A stretch of 64,000 nt of DNA, taken from NCBI RefSeq assembly GCF_022678485.1, contig NZ_JALBYP010000039.1, forward strand, positions 88,930 through 152,929, written 5' to 3'. A model generated the notes under the pieces. The model made no database searches and was not told where the DNA came from. It saw only the letters and a list, made by a program, of their open reading frames with translations. The position numbers and the translations under genes are program-made. The stretch is from Aliiroseovarius sediminis. GTDB taxonomy: Bacteria > Pseudomonadota > Alphaproteobacteria > Rhodobacterales > Rhodobacteraceae. Positions 1-8,726 of the stretch are shown piece by piece (position 1 is the first letter of the stretch; every line of letters begins with the position of its first letter).

Positions 1-32
1 CGCTTGGCGGATGAATCGAGGCCGAAGGCGCC

Positions 33-242
33 CTACCCGAACAGCCCTTTGGGTTTGTAATTCGGGTTGGGGATGGTTTCGACCCAGCCACCCTGTTCCT
101 TGATGGTCTCGAGTGCTGCCGAAAGCGGATACGCGCCCTCGGACGAGCTCCACCAATAGGCGCCGCGTTTGAAGGTGATGATCTTGCGGCGGCCGTCCTC
201 GAAGCAGGCCACCCGCAGCGTCTTGGGTTCCTTGCGTGACAT
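33..242 (-). CDS. hypothetical protein, 69 aa
   Basis: Unrecognised small basic protein. It has an aromatic-rich centre (GAYWWSSSEGAYPL), no signal peptide and no membrane segment. It starts 23 bp after the ardC stop on the same strand, so it is probably cotranscribed as the last gene of the ardC group. That neighbourhood suggests a plasmid maintenance or transfer accessory role, but nothing in the protein itself shows a function. Confidence 0.55.
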   Translation of the reverse strand: MSRKEPKTLRVACFEDGRRKIITFKRGAYWWSSSEGAYPLSAALETIKEQGGWVETIPNPNYKPKGLFG

Positions 243-265
243 GCGAGTCTCCGTTCTCCGTGTGG

Positions 266-1204
266 TCAGGCGGCCTCGGCACTGCGCCCTGCCCTGCCCG
301 TCTCCGATCTGGCGATCAGATAGTCGCAGGCCCGCTGCGCGTCCGCGGCGTGCCGGAAGATCGCTCCCTTGTCCGACCGAAGAACGCGCAACCAGTTGTG
401 GAGGTAGGCGGCATTCATCTCGAGCGTATGGGCCGTGAAACCGAGCGTCTGACCCAGGAACACCGAGGTCAATTCCGCGACGATCTCCTCGCGCGCATAG
501 GACGTGTTGCCAAACTTCGAGAACCCGAAGTCACGGTTCAGCCGATGCGGGGCTTTTGTGGCATGGGCCAGCTCATGGGCCCAGACCCCGTAGAAATTGC
601 GCGGGTCCTGGAACCGCGTGATGGATGGCATGTAAACCTTGTCTACGGGTGGCAAATAATACGCTTCCGTGCCCGTGAAGACGGTCGTGATGTCGATGGC
701 ATCGAAAAACGCCTGCATGTGCGGGATGGGCTCGGACGGAAGATGCTCGGGCGCGGGCTCCGGGTCGGGGAAGAAACTGTCGGGCAGGCCATCGATCTGG
801 CAGGCATTGAACACGCGGTAGGATTTCTGGAAGCGGAATATACGGGCTTTCTCGGAAAGGTCATCCCCGTCGCTGCGGTCGTGCTCGCCGCCCGCGTCTT
901 TCCGGCTTTGACCGTAGTAGACAACGACAGAGGACTTCTCGCCTTTGCGGACCTTTGCATCCAAAGCATTGGCTTGAGGAATGGTCATCCAGAAGGGCGA
1001 ACTGTGGCCCGCCATCACCGTACGCATGGTCAGCAGGAAGTTGTTAACCCCCTGATAGGGCTCACCGCCCACGCGCAGGGGGCGTGAGCTGCCGCCAGCG
1101 GTCCATGGCTTGCGCCACGGCAGGACGCCGCGCTCGATGATGCGGATGATTTCGTTCGTGATGACCTCGGAGACATCGAATTTGGGCGTGCGGGATCGGG
1201 CCAT
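266..1204 (-). CDS. ardC: ArdC-type antirestriction protein with zincin-like domain
   Basis: 312 aa. The N-terminal half (about residues 8-130) matches the ArdC single-strand-DNA-binding domain: it opens with VSEVITNEIIRIIERGVLPWRKPW and contains GVNNFLLTM and FRFQKSYRVFNACQ. The C-terminal half carries a zinc metallopeptidase motif, HELAH at residues 210-214 (YGVWAHELAHATK). Proteins of this family are carried by plasmids and protect incoming single-stranded DNA from restriction during conjugation. It lies between a small upstream gene (40 bp gap) and the 69-aa gene. Length and domain order are normal, with no lesions. The family assignment is firm; the antirestriction role is inferred from the family. 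Confidence 0.9.
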   Translation of the reverse strand: MARSRTPKFDVSEVITNEIIRIIERGVLPWRKPWTAGGSSRPLRVGGEPYQGVNNFLLTMRTVMAGHSSPFWMTIPQANALDAKVRKGEKSSVVVYYGQSRKDAGGEHDRSDGDDLSEKARIFRFQKSYRVFNACQIDGLPDSFFPDPEPAPEHLPSEPIPHMQAFFDAIDITTVFTGTEAYYLPPVDKVYMPSITRFQDPRNFYGVWAHELAHATKAPHRLNRDFGFSKFGNTSYAREEIVAELTSVFLGQTLGFTAHTLEMNAAYLHNWLRVLRSDKGAIFRHAADAQRACDYLIARSETGRAGRSAEAA

Positions 1205-1244
1205 GGCTGGCCTCCTTTCGAGTGTTGATGAGAGGGAGTGGTGA

Positions 1245-1715
1245 TCAGGTTGACTGACGGGCCCGCGGATCGTTGACGATCCTCGCGCCGAGCTGTTCGA
1301 CCATGTCGATGTAGGTGTTCAGTGAAACGGACCTGCCGGCACCCGAATTGGCAGCGTCGACCGATCCGTCCCGCGTCACCCGCGGCAGGTTCGCGAAAGC
1401 GATGACATCGGTGACGCGTCGGATATCGATGAACGGCGTGCCAAGTGCGACCGCAAGAGCGGCCAAGGGAAAGCGCTCGATTGGTGCGAAGGTCGACACG
1501 TTGGTCCAACCGAGATGGATGAACGTCCCACCCTCTCCGCAGATCACATGCGCGTCCGACAATATCGCCGCCTGCCTGAGATACCCGAGATCACGCAGGA
1601 CAGTCTCGCGTTCAAGCCACCTCGCCAGCTCCGTCTGGCCGGTTCGGCGCAGTTCCTTGTGTCGCCACCACGAGGCGACAGTCGCGCGCAACACGCGCAA
1701 GAGACCTGTTTGCAT
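1245..1715 (-). CDS. hypothetical protein, about 156 aa
   Basis: Unrecognised. The start at 1715 is preferred because AAGGG lies 7 nt upstream of that ATG; an ATG at 1730 is also in frame. The N-terminal third is basic with a WWRHKELRR stretch and a helix ending in RDLGYLRQAAILSD, vaguely like DUF1127 but too weak to assign. The rest looks like a small globular domain (HVICGEGGTFIHLGW, then FPLAALAVALGTPFIDI). The stop is 40 bp before ardC on the same strand, so the two probably share a transcript. Confidence 0.55.
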   Translation of the reverse strand: MQTGLLRVLRATVASWWRHKELRRTGQTELARWLERETVLRDLGYLRQAAILSDAHVICGEGGTFIHLGWTNVSTFAPIERFPLAALAVALGTPFIDIRRVTDVIAFANLPRVTRDGSVDAANSGAGRSVSLNTYIDMVEQLGARIVNDPRARQST

Positions 1716-1964
1716 GGGAATGCCCTTCATCCGGAAAGACAGACCGGAACCCGGCCCGGACCCGTCCGAGGGACCCCCAAGGCCCCTCATCCGTCAGTCA
1801 CAAAACCCAAAGGACACTTTCCCTTTCTGCCAGCCCGGAGGCCCAGGCCGAGGAATTCCGAGGGCGTCAGAACCGCGGTTCATTTAAAGACCGGCAAGCC
1901 TCACCGATGCTTGTCTGATACTTGCTTGGACTCGGCGTTTAGGCTTCGCCTGTGACAAGCCTCT

Positions 1965-3059
1965 TTACGTCGCTGTCAGGGAATAGCTGGTGCTACGTCC
2001 ACCAGCGTCGTCTTTCTCAAGAGCTCCCAAGTCGATCAGATCAAGGATGTCGCGATAGGCCGTGTCTTGCGAACACTTTTCGATCTTCGCATATTTCGAC
2101 GTCGTAAGCTTTCCTTCGAACCCATCAAGCAGACGGTTGAGCATGTCTCGCTGGCGGTCGTTCATGTTGGCTGTTCCGTGTTTCTCCCAGAATCGCGCCT
2201 TGCGGAACACTGCCTCCAAAATGATCTCTGCCCCATCGAATGCACAATCCAGGCACTCCAGGAACCAAACGAGCCACGCCGTGACATCCAGCCCCCCTTT
2301 CTGCGTCGTCTCGAGCATGTCGTAATAAGCGCTCCGCTCCTGCCGGATTTGCGTCGACATGCTGTAGAACCGCTGCGCGCTGCCTTCGGATTGCGCCAAC
2401 GCCATATCGGCGATCGCGCGCGCAATGCGCCCATTGCCATCATCGAAGGGGTGGATCGTGACAAACCACAGGTGAGCGATAGCGGCATGAATGACAGGAT
2501 CCGTATCGGGGGGCTGATTGAACCAAGACAAAAAGCGCGCCATCTCTGTATCAAGCCGTGCGGCTTCCGGCGCCTCAAAATGTACGCGTTCACGACCCAT
2601 AGGCCCTGACACAACCTCCATGGGTCCGTCACGCCACTGCCCCACCCTGATCCGGGTCATCCCGCTTCGCCCGGTCGGAAAGAGGGCCGCATGCCAGCCA
2701 AACAGACGCTCCGCATCCAGTGGCTGGTCATACGCTTGGGTCGCGTCCAACATCATCTCGACAACGCCATCAACATGGCGATCAGATGGGATCAGCCCGG
2801 CAATCTCAAAGCCCAACCGTTTTGCGATTGACGAGCGAACCTGATCCTTATCGAGTGTTTCGCCTTCGATCTCGCTGCTCTTGACGACATCGCTGGTGAG
2901 TGTGCGCAGCATCGCCTCGTTGCGAAGACCAAAGCCAAGTCCTTCCATGCGTCCCAAGAGCTTTCCTTGACGGTGGCGGACCGCGGCAAGTTGTGAAGAC
3001 AGTTTGGCCTTGTCCCAAGTAAACTGCGGCCAATCAGGGATTTCGTGAATGTAGGTCAT
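1965..3059 (-). CDS. Fic-domain protein AMP-transferase, class II, with C-terminal winged helix
   Basis: 364 aa. The order is an N-terminal DUF4172-like segment (IPDWPQFTWD), the inhibitory helix S61-x3-E65-G66 (within VKSSEIEGETL), the Fic core with HPFDDGNGRIAR at residues 203-214, and a C-terminal winged-helix-like domain (TSKYAKIEKCSQDTAYRDI). Such proteins transfer AMP from ATP to protein hydroxyls. The inhibitory motif lying before the core places it in class II, which is self-inhibited. The catalytic His and the phosphate-binding DGNGR are intact. It stands alone, with no antitoxin gene beside it. The inverted repeats immediately upstream are a likely autoregulatory operator. Target proteins are unknown. 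Confidence 0.92.
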   Translation of the reverse strand: MTYIHEIPDWPQFTWDKAKLSSQLAAVRHRQGKLLGRMEGLGFGLRNEAMLRTLTSDVVKSSEIEGETLDKDQVRSSIAKRLGFEIAGLIPSDRHVDGVVEMMLDATQAYDQPLDAERLFGWHAALFPTGRSGMTRIRVGQWRDGPMEVVSGPMGRERVHFEAPEAARLDTEMARFLSWFNQPPDTDPVIHAAIAHLWFVTIHPFDDGNGRIARAIADMALAQSEGSAQRFYSMSTQIRQERSAYYDMLETTQKGGLDVTAWLVWFLECLDCAFDGAEIILEAVFRKARFWEKHGTANMNDRQRDMLNRLLDGFEGKLTTSKYAKIEKCSQDTAYRDILDLIDLGALEKDDAGGRSTSYSLTAT

Positions 3060-3073
3060 ATTTTACGCATTCC

Positions 3074-3158
3074 TTGCGGAGATTATACCGCACAATCTCC
3101 GCAAGACAATAATAATCACCGCGAAATATGCGGAGGATAAAGTCGGCAATCTCCGCAT
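3074..3158 (-). promoter_or_regulatory. two inverted repeats upstream of the fic gene (putative operator)
   Basis: TTGCGGAGATT (3074-3084) and AATCTCCGCAA (3094-3104) form a perfect 11-bp inverted repeat with a 9-bp spacer. A second pair, ATGCGGAG (3128-3135) and CTCCGCAT (3151-3158), uses the same core. This gives four copies of TGCGGAG/CTCCGCA in 85 bp, starting 15 bp before the fic start. The C-terminal winged helix of the Fic protein is the obvious candidate to bind here; that is inference. Confidence 0.65.
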
Positions 3159-3179
3159 ACCCCCTCTGGGCCTCTGAAC

Positions 3180-3248
3180 GTACCCCCGCACCGTAATCTG
3201 ATGCACCGCATCCTGCTTGAACTCATCGCTGTATTTGCTTGTCCCCAT
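3180..3248 (-). pseudogene. N-terminal remnant of an IS3-family OrfA transposase
   Basis: The first 23 residues (MGTSKYSDEFKQDAVHQI...) are those of IS3-family OrfA proteins. The similarity stops abruptly at about 3180 and continues into the fic promoter region, so only the 5' end survives. No terminal inverted repeat was found. It marks an old insertion or deletion boundary beside the fic gene. Confidence 0.7.
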
Positions 3249-3821
3249 GTCGGCCTCCTCACCTCAAAATCAGGGGGCAAAGCGTCTACAAATCTAGGGG
3301 CACCTCAGTCAAGGAAACACAACTGCCGCTCACAAATGTTCCAGAATTTGTCCGATCTCACAGCATCAAGCCCGTTGGGCCTAGAAAGGAGACGCCCGAC
3401 ACCCCGATCAATTCATATCTATCAAGTGGTAAGGCCGCGAAGACTGCATCCGGCGCGCCTGCAGTTGTCCAGAATAGCGATTAATCAAGCGGGCGTTTAT
3501 CCGCCCACCCGTCACTGAGATAAAGATAAGGGCCTTTTTGTCACAACCCGTGAAATATGCCGGCTGCAGATATACCTGAGTAATTTGATCAAGATCAAGT
3601 TGTCATGCCCTAGTGCCCTGTAGTAAACGTCTCAAGAATCGATAGAAAGGCATTGCTCGGCCTAACGTTCATAAGCAAATCCGGTTGCTTTGCGCCTCGT
3701 CTCACTTGGTGGAAATCCGGGTGAAGGGACAGCAGAGCAGCCCAAGCCAGCAGTGCGGTCCACCGCCCCAGCCAGCCAGCACAGACCGATAACACGGACC
3801 GAAAAGCGCTGAAGAGGGGCA
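3249..3821. other. gene-free stretch between IS3 remnant and TonB-receptor region
   Basis: About 570 bp with no convincing reading frame on either strand. The only clear element is the FNR-type box at 3585-3598. The part to 3500 looks like unidentifiable debris next to the IS3 fragment; the part after 3540 is the probable promoter region of the following module. Confidence 0.5.
3585..3598. promoter_or_regulatory. FNR/Anr-type binding site
   Basis: TTGATCAAGATCAA is an exact match to the FNR-family consensus TTGAT-N4-ATCAA. It lies about 240-280 bp before the first candidate start of the TonB-receptor region, so it could drive the module under low oxygen through FnrL or a related nitric-oxide regulator. 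NnrS in the same module fits such control. Confidence 0.65.
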
Positions 3822-4409
3822 ATGACATTGACCAGGCAAGACACCACCCGAACGGCAGGGGCCATGACGCGCCTTGGCACGAGACTGTTTCTGACCTCGG
3901 CACTCACCCTGTGTGGCACGATCACACTGGCGCAAACTGCCGGGCAGACAAGCGATACCGCGCGCAACAAAGCCACGATAACAGCCCAGCAGAAGAAACA
4001 GATGCAGATGCGCAAGATGCAGGCCGAGATGGCGGCGAAAAAGCGCAACGCCATTCCGCGCACTACGGCCATCTATGACCCTGTGGGCGGTTTCAGAGGC
4101 CGCAACCTCAAGCGTGGCGATACCGCGACCTGCCTGCAATGGCGCGGCGGCCCGCAAGGCACCCTGCTGCCGATTGGCATGACACCGCCGCCAGTGCCGA
4201 TGCCCGGCACCCATGGCGTTGTCGGCCTGTCCTATAACGCCGGCTGCGAGCGCGCCGAGGCCCTTGCAAACATGTCGACCAGGGTCGATAATTTCTTTGT
4301 TCGCGGCACAGTATATTCCGAATCTTTGGGCAGTTATGACGCGCCTGGCGGCATTGCGGTCGACAGTGGAAGTGATCGGCTTCCTATGCGCTTGGGGCTG
4401 GTTATGTGA
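3822..4409 (+). pseudogene. secreted-protein fragment, probable 5' part of a disrupted receptor gene
   Basis: 195 codons with a plausible signal peptide if started at 3864 (MTRLGTRLFLTSALTLCGTITLAQT). A charged helix rich in Lys, Gln and Met follows (QQKKQMQMRKMQAEMAAKK), then unassigned sequence. The frame ends at 4409 just where the TonB-receptor barrel becomes readable in another frame, so the two are probably pieces of one damaged gene. The expected plug-domain motifs are not visible, suggesting an internal deletion as well as a frameshift. It could instead be an independent small secreted protein. Confidence 0.4.
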
Positions 4410-5830
4410 CACAGGATGGCTCGTTCTTCAGTTTCGACGTAAAAAGGATGCGTCGTGACGAAATCCGCTTCCCTGGCGCGGCAGCCGACACCCGTCAGTT
4501 CGATGTCAACCGTTACGAGGTCGCCGGCAAGCTGATGTTGCAAAGCTCCGGCCTCACATCGCTCAGCTTCTCGGGTGCCTGGTCCGAGTTCGACCGAACC
4601 GACGATAACTTCACCTATCGCACCGTCGCCACGCCGCCGACCGAGGTACGCCTGCATCGTGAAACTGCCGATGCCCGCGTTGCGCTTGATGGCGGAGATA
4701 ACGCCCTCTCATGGACGCTGGGGCTTGAATACAGCCTCGATCGGCGTGATGGGACCCGCTATCAGGGTGCCACGCTTGCCGCACAGTCGCCGAATTTCGC
4801 CGATGCAGAAGTGTCCAGCTATTCGATTACGGCCGATGGCATCTGGGCCTTGGGTCAGGATCGGCGGATCAACGGTGGTCTGCAGCTTGATTTCGTCGAA
4901 GCCAAGCTGGGTGGGATCGACCGAATTGGTCTTGTGACCGGCGGAGGCGCGACCCCTACGCCACGGCAGATGTTTTTCGCGACATATGGCTATACCGGCG
5001 ACGGAAGTGCCAGCGAGGTCAACCCAAGCGCCTATCTGCGGTATGAGAAAGACCTGAAACTGCAGGGCGATGGCAAGGGGCAATATTTCGCTGCGCTTTC
5101 CTACGAGACACGTACCGCCACGCCGTTCGAACGTTACTTTACGTCGTTTACACCCCCTGTGGCTCCTGCGGTTCTGAAAACTTGGATCGGCAACCCGGAC
5201 CTCGATCCCGAACGCCACCTGATGATCGAGACGGGTGCGGGCATGCGCAGCGGTCCCTGGACGCTGGCAGGACGGGCCTATGCCGACTATGTTCAGGACT
5301 ACATTCTGTGGGACAGGGCACGCGGACAAGCTGGAGTGTCCCGAACCGATGGCGCCAATATCTTCCGCAATGTCGATGCCGTGATTGCGGGTGTCGAGGC
5401 CTCGGCCAGGTATGAGTTCGGCAATGGCTACTGGGCGGGGGCCGATCTGTGGCTGACCCGTGGCCAGAACACCACCGACGACCGTCCCATCGGGCAAATT
5501 CCACCTGCAGAAGGCGCGCTGAAACTGGGGTGGAGCAAAGACAAATGGGCGGTTCAGGGCACGGTTCACATGGTCGCCAAGTCAAGCCGCCTTGACAATT
5601 CCATCGCCACCGGGTCGGGCGTTGATGGCGCGGCTAACGGTTATGCCCCGCTTGATCTTGAGGCGACGTGGAAGCCTCGGCCCAATCTGTCTGTCGGTTT
5701 CGGCGTCGATAACGTGTTTGACAAGGCCTACACCCCGCTAATCGAGCGGCAAGACATCAGCGATCCCTTCTACGCCACACCTGTTGCTCCGGGCCGGTCG
5801 GTCTGGGTTGCGGCGACGATGCGGTTTTGA
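4376..5830 (+). pseudogene. TonB-dependent outer-membrane receptor, C-terminal barrel only
   Basis: The frame is open from 4376 (after a stop at 4373) to 5830, giving about 484 codons of TonB-dependent receptor barrel. It shows alternating aromatic and polar strands, a conserved NPDLDPERHLMIETG segment, SVGFGVDNVFDKAYTP, and the terminal phenylalanine typical of outer-membrane barrels (WVAATMRF). The overall look resembles the NosA/OprC copper-receptor group, but this is not certain. A possible GTG start exists at 4406, yet no signal peptide or plug domain precedes it, so the receptor is most likely non-functional. The genes after it, through nnrS, are intact. Confidence 0.7.
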
Positions 5831-5889
5831 CTTTGCGGATTACCCCGTTCCTTAGCCAGTCCTAGCCGGGAACTCATAAGGAGAACGAC

Positions 5890-6357
5890 ATGAAAAAAAC
5901 TCTAATGAAGGGCATTTGCCTTGCCGCGCTATTGGCGGCCCCGATAACTGCCCTTGCAGAAGATGCTGCCCCCGGCGCTGCGCCTTTGATCAATGAATAT
6001 GCGCTGATCTTTCCGGCCAACATGCCTCATTTGATGGCGACGATCGGCGCACACCGTGGTGAACTAGACCTGACAGAGGCGCAGAGCGCCGAGGTTGATG
6101 CAATTTTTGCCGAGGTTCCGGCACGTATTAAGCCCCTTTTCACCAAAGCCAAGGAACTGGAAACCGTCATTTCAAACGATGTGATGGCCGGAGCGCTGCT
6201 TGAGGGTTTAGGGCCGCAGCTCGACGAGCTGGCGGCGGTGAAACGCGAGGCAGCCGAGGTGCATATCGCCTGTATCAACAGAGTCCGAAGCATGTTGTCA
6301 CCGGAACAATATGCCAAGGTTTTGGAACTAGCCGGACATGCGGGCAAGGGTGTTTGA
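5890..6357 (+). CDS. periplasmic Spy/CpxP-like helical protein
   Basis: 155 aa with a clear Sec signal peptide (KKTLMKGICLAALLAAPITALAE). The mature part is almost entirely helical and has two LTxxQ-like segments (LDLTEAQSAEVDAIF and MLSPEQYAKVLELAG), as in Spy/CpxP and periplasmic heavy-metal-sensor proteins. A strong AAGGAG lies 5-10 nt before the start. It is followed 3 bp later by a membrane protein gene in the same operon. A chaperone-like or metal-binding role in the periplasm is inferred from the fold only. Confidence 0.65.
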   Translation: MKKTLMKGICLAALLAAPITALAEDAAPGAAPLINEYALIFPANMPHLMATIGAHRGELDLTEAQSAEVDAIFAEVPARIKPLFTKAKELETVISNDVMAGALLEGLGPQLDELAAVKREAAEVHIACINRVRSMLSPEQYAKVLELAGHAGKGV

Positions 6358-6360
6358 CCC

Positions 6361-6822
6361 ATGGCAAAGCTGAAAGCACTGCTGGTCCACCTTGGCGTTC
6401 TGATCACGTTGCTTGCCGCCGCGGTTGCTATGGCGACGTGGCAGGGCGCACTTCTGCCCTTTGATCTACGATATTCGGTGATGGTGACGGGGGCGGGACT
6501 GGTGCTTTTGGTGCTGGGTTGGGGGCTTTTATGGCTTGTTCCGGTGGTGTTATCTGCGCTGATGCGGCCGCTTAGCGGGCGTATCGCGCTCGCCCCGCTC
6601 GGCGTGCTGGGGTTCGTTTTGCTGCATCGGGCCTTCGGACCGGCGCGCGGCTTTGCACCACTGGACACGCTGACATGGCCGGATGCGGCGCTGCTCTATC
6701 TTTTTCCCGTGACGCTGTCACTGGTGATCGGCTCAGCACTTGGCATGTTGGTTCGGCTCGTCCGCAAGAAAACAACATATATACGAACTCAAACGCAGGC
6801 CGAGCCTGCTTCACAAGGATGA
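6361..6822 (+). CDS. small integral membrane protein (about four helices)
   Basis: 153 aa with four hydrophobic segments (LLVHLGVLITLLAAAVAMATW; a long VMVTGAGLVLLVLGWGLLWLVPVVL; APLGVLGFVLLHRAF; ALLYLFPVTLSLVIGSALGML) and a basic C-terminus. The family is not recognised. It sits between the periplasmic helical protein and the ABC binding protein. Its stop overlaps a possible ATG of the next gene (ATGA at 6819-6822), so it is part of the transport operon, perhaps as an accessory membrane component. Confidence 0.6.
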   Translation: MAKLKALLVHLGVLITLLAAAVAMATWQGALLPFDLRYSVMVTGAGLVLLVLGWGLLWLVPVVLSALMRPLSGRIALAPLGVLGFVLLHRAFGPARGFAPLDTLTWPDAALLYLFPVTLSLVIGSALGMLVRLVRKKTTYIRTQTQAEPASQG

Positions 6823-6827
6823 AGACC

Positions 6828-7826
6828 ATGACAACCAAACCCTTTAACCTGACGCGTCGCGGCATCCTTGCCGGAGCCGCAGCCAGCCTTGCCCTTCCAG
6901 GTATCGTACGTGCCGATACGGCCAAAATCGAAAAATTGGGCCTTTGGGGCCCACCCGCCGGACCGTCGATCACGTTGTCGCACGCGGTCGGCCAAGACAT
7001 GTTCAAAGACATCGCGACCGACGCGACGATGAACGCCTGGCGCACCCCGGATGAGCTGCGCGCCGGGCTTACCTCGGGGCAGATGCTGCTGTCGGTGGTT
7101 CCGATCCAAGCGGCGGCACGTCTTTACAACAAGGGCTTTCCGATCCGTCTGGCCAACGTGATGACCAACGGTTTGCTTTACATCCTGACCGGCGATGAGG
7201 GCATCAACGCCATCGCCGACCTGAAGGGCAAGCATGTGGTCGTGCCGTTCCGAGGTGACGTGCCCGAGATCATCTTCGGCCAGCTTCTGACCCATCACGG
7301 TATCGACGCCGAAGCAGACATCAAGTTGACCTATGCCGGCACGCCGATCGAGGCGATGCAGCTATTGTTGGCGGGCCGGGTCGACGCGGCGCTGACGGCC
7401 GAACCGGCCAGCACCGCCGGGATCACCATGGCGAAACAAGCCGGTAAGGCGCTGCGCCGCGCGATCAACCTGCAAGACGCTTTTGGCGAGATGACCGCAG
7501 GCTCCCCCGCCGTGCCGCAGGCCGGACTGGCGGTGATGCAGGGCTTTCTTGATAACCACGGCGCGGTGCTACCGGCCATCCTTGATGTGATCGCCGCCGC
7601 GACCACCGAAGTGCTCGCCGATCCGACAGCGGCCAACCTCTCCATCGCAACAGAACAATTGGGTATGCCCGCGCCGCTTTTGGCCGGCTCGATCCCGCAT
7701 TCCAACCTTGTTGCCCGCCCGGCAGCCGAGGCCCGTGGCGATGTGGAGCGTATGCTGACGGCCATGGGCGCACCCGATTTCGCCAATCTGGGCGGGAGCT
7801 TGCCTGACGATGGCTTCTATCTCTGA
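6828..7826 (+). CDS. ABC transporter substrate-binding protein, NitT/TauT type, Tat-exported
   Basis: 332 aa. The start at 6828 is chosen because AAGGA lies 8 nt upstream; an ATG at 6819 is too close to that site. The N-terminus is a twin-arginine signal (NLTRRGILAGAAASLALPGIVRA). The mature protein has the SsuA/THI5-like periplasmic-binding fold, with LADLKGKHVVVPFRGD-like and GRVDAALTAEPA segments. It supplies substrate to the permease and ATPase just downstream. Tat export suggests folding or cofactor loading in the cytoplasm, unusual for this binding-protein class. The substrate is unknown; the NnrS and receptor neighbours suggest a metal complex or haem-related compound. Confidence 0.8.
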   Translation: MTTKPFNLTRRGILAGAAASLALPGIVRADTAKIEKLGLWGPPAGPSITLSHAVGQDMFKDIATDATMNAWRTPDELRAGLTSGQMLLSVVPIQAAARLYNKGFPIRLANVMTNGLLYILTGDEGINAIADLKGKHVVVPFRGDVPEIIFGQLLTHHGIDAEADIKLTYAGTPIEAMQLLLAGRVDAALTAEPASTAGITMAKQAGKALRRAINLQDAFGEMTAGSPAVPQAGLAVMQGFLDNHGAVLPAILDVIAAATTEVLADPTAANLSIATEQLGMPAPLLAGSIPHSNLVARPAAEARGDVERMLTAMGAPDFANLGGSLPDDGFYL

Positions 7827-7928
7827 GCTCGATACCCCTTTGGCCGCCTGCATTGCGGGCGGCTTTGCCGCACTTGTCGCACAAAACCGGCCACGGTACT
7901 GACCATCTAACTCAAGGAACATGGCACC

Positions 7929-8726
7929 ATGACACGCGCAAGCCGCATACTCGAATTCCTCTGGTCAGGTTGGTCCGGACTGGCGGCGCTGTGCCTGTTG
8001 GCAGCGGTCTGGCAAGCGGGGCACGAGGCCTACGGGCCGTTCATCCTGACCTCGCCCTTGGAAACGATACAGGCCATCGGCGTGCTGGCCACCAGCGGCA
8101 AGGCCTGGGAAATCGCAGCGCTGACCTTGCAACGTGCAGTCAGCGGTTTTGCCCTGGTAGCGCTTGCAGGCACGGCGCTTGGTGTCGCGGGGGGTTATTC
8201 GCCGGCCACGATGCGGTTGGTCACGCCGCTCATCACCGTGCTGATGGGGGTGCCGCCTATCGCCTGGATTGTACTAGCTATGATCTGGTTCGGTGGCTCG
8301 GATGCCACGGTGAGGGTGGTGATCGTGATCTCGGCGCTCCCTACGGTCTTCATAGGCGCGGCGCGCGGGATTACCACGCGTGATCCGATGCTGGACAAGA
8401 TGTCAGAAGCCTTCGGGGCGGGGCCGGTGCGGCGGCTCTTCGGCATCGGGCTTAGACAAACAACCACGACGCTTTTCCCGGCTTTCGCGCTGGCACTCGG
8501 AACCTCGTTCAAGGTCGCGGTGATGGCCGAGCTTCTGTCCAACGCGGGCGGTATCGGCGGCGCGCTGGCACTGGCACGGATCAACCTCGATATCGCGCAG
8601 GCGCTGGCTTGGGTGAGCATCGCGGTGATCCTGCTGATCGTGGTCGAATACACACTGGTTCAACCGGTGAAATCCGAAATCGACCGCTGGCGCCACGCCG
8701 CGCAACCATGGGGTGTCAAACGATGA
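7929..8726 (+). CDS. ABC transporter permease, NitT/TauT type
   Basis: 265 aa inner-membrane permease with about six helices. It has a standard BPD_transp_1 core: the EAA-type loop is around SEAFGAGPVRRLFGIGLRQTTTTLFPAF, followed by LGTSFKVAVMAELL. It follows the binding protein after about 100 bp. Its stop overlaps the ATPase start (ATGA at 8723-8726), indicating translational coupling. It forms the membrane channel of the importer fed by the Tat-exported binding protein. Confidence 0.85.
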   Translation: MTRASRILEFLWSGWSGLAALCLLAAVWQAGHEAYGPFILTSPLETIQAIGVLATSGKAWEIAALTLQRAVSGFALVALAGTALGVAGGYSPATMRLVTPLITVLMGVPPIAWIVLAMIWFGGSDATVRVVIVISALPTVFIGAARGITTRDPMLDKMSEAFGAGPVRRLFGIGLRQTTTTLFPAFALALGTSFKVAVMAELLSNAGGIGGALALARINLDIAQALAWVSIAVILLIVVEYTLVQPVKSEIDRWRHAAQPWGVKR

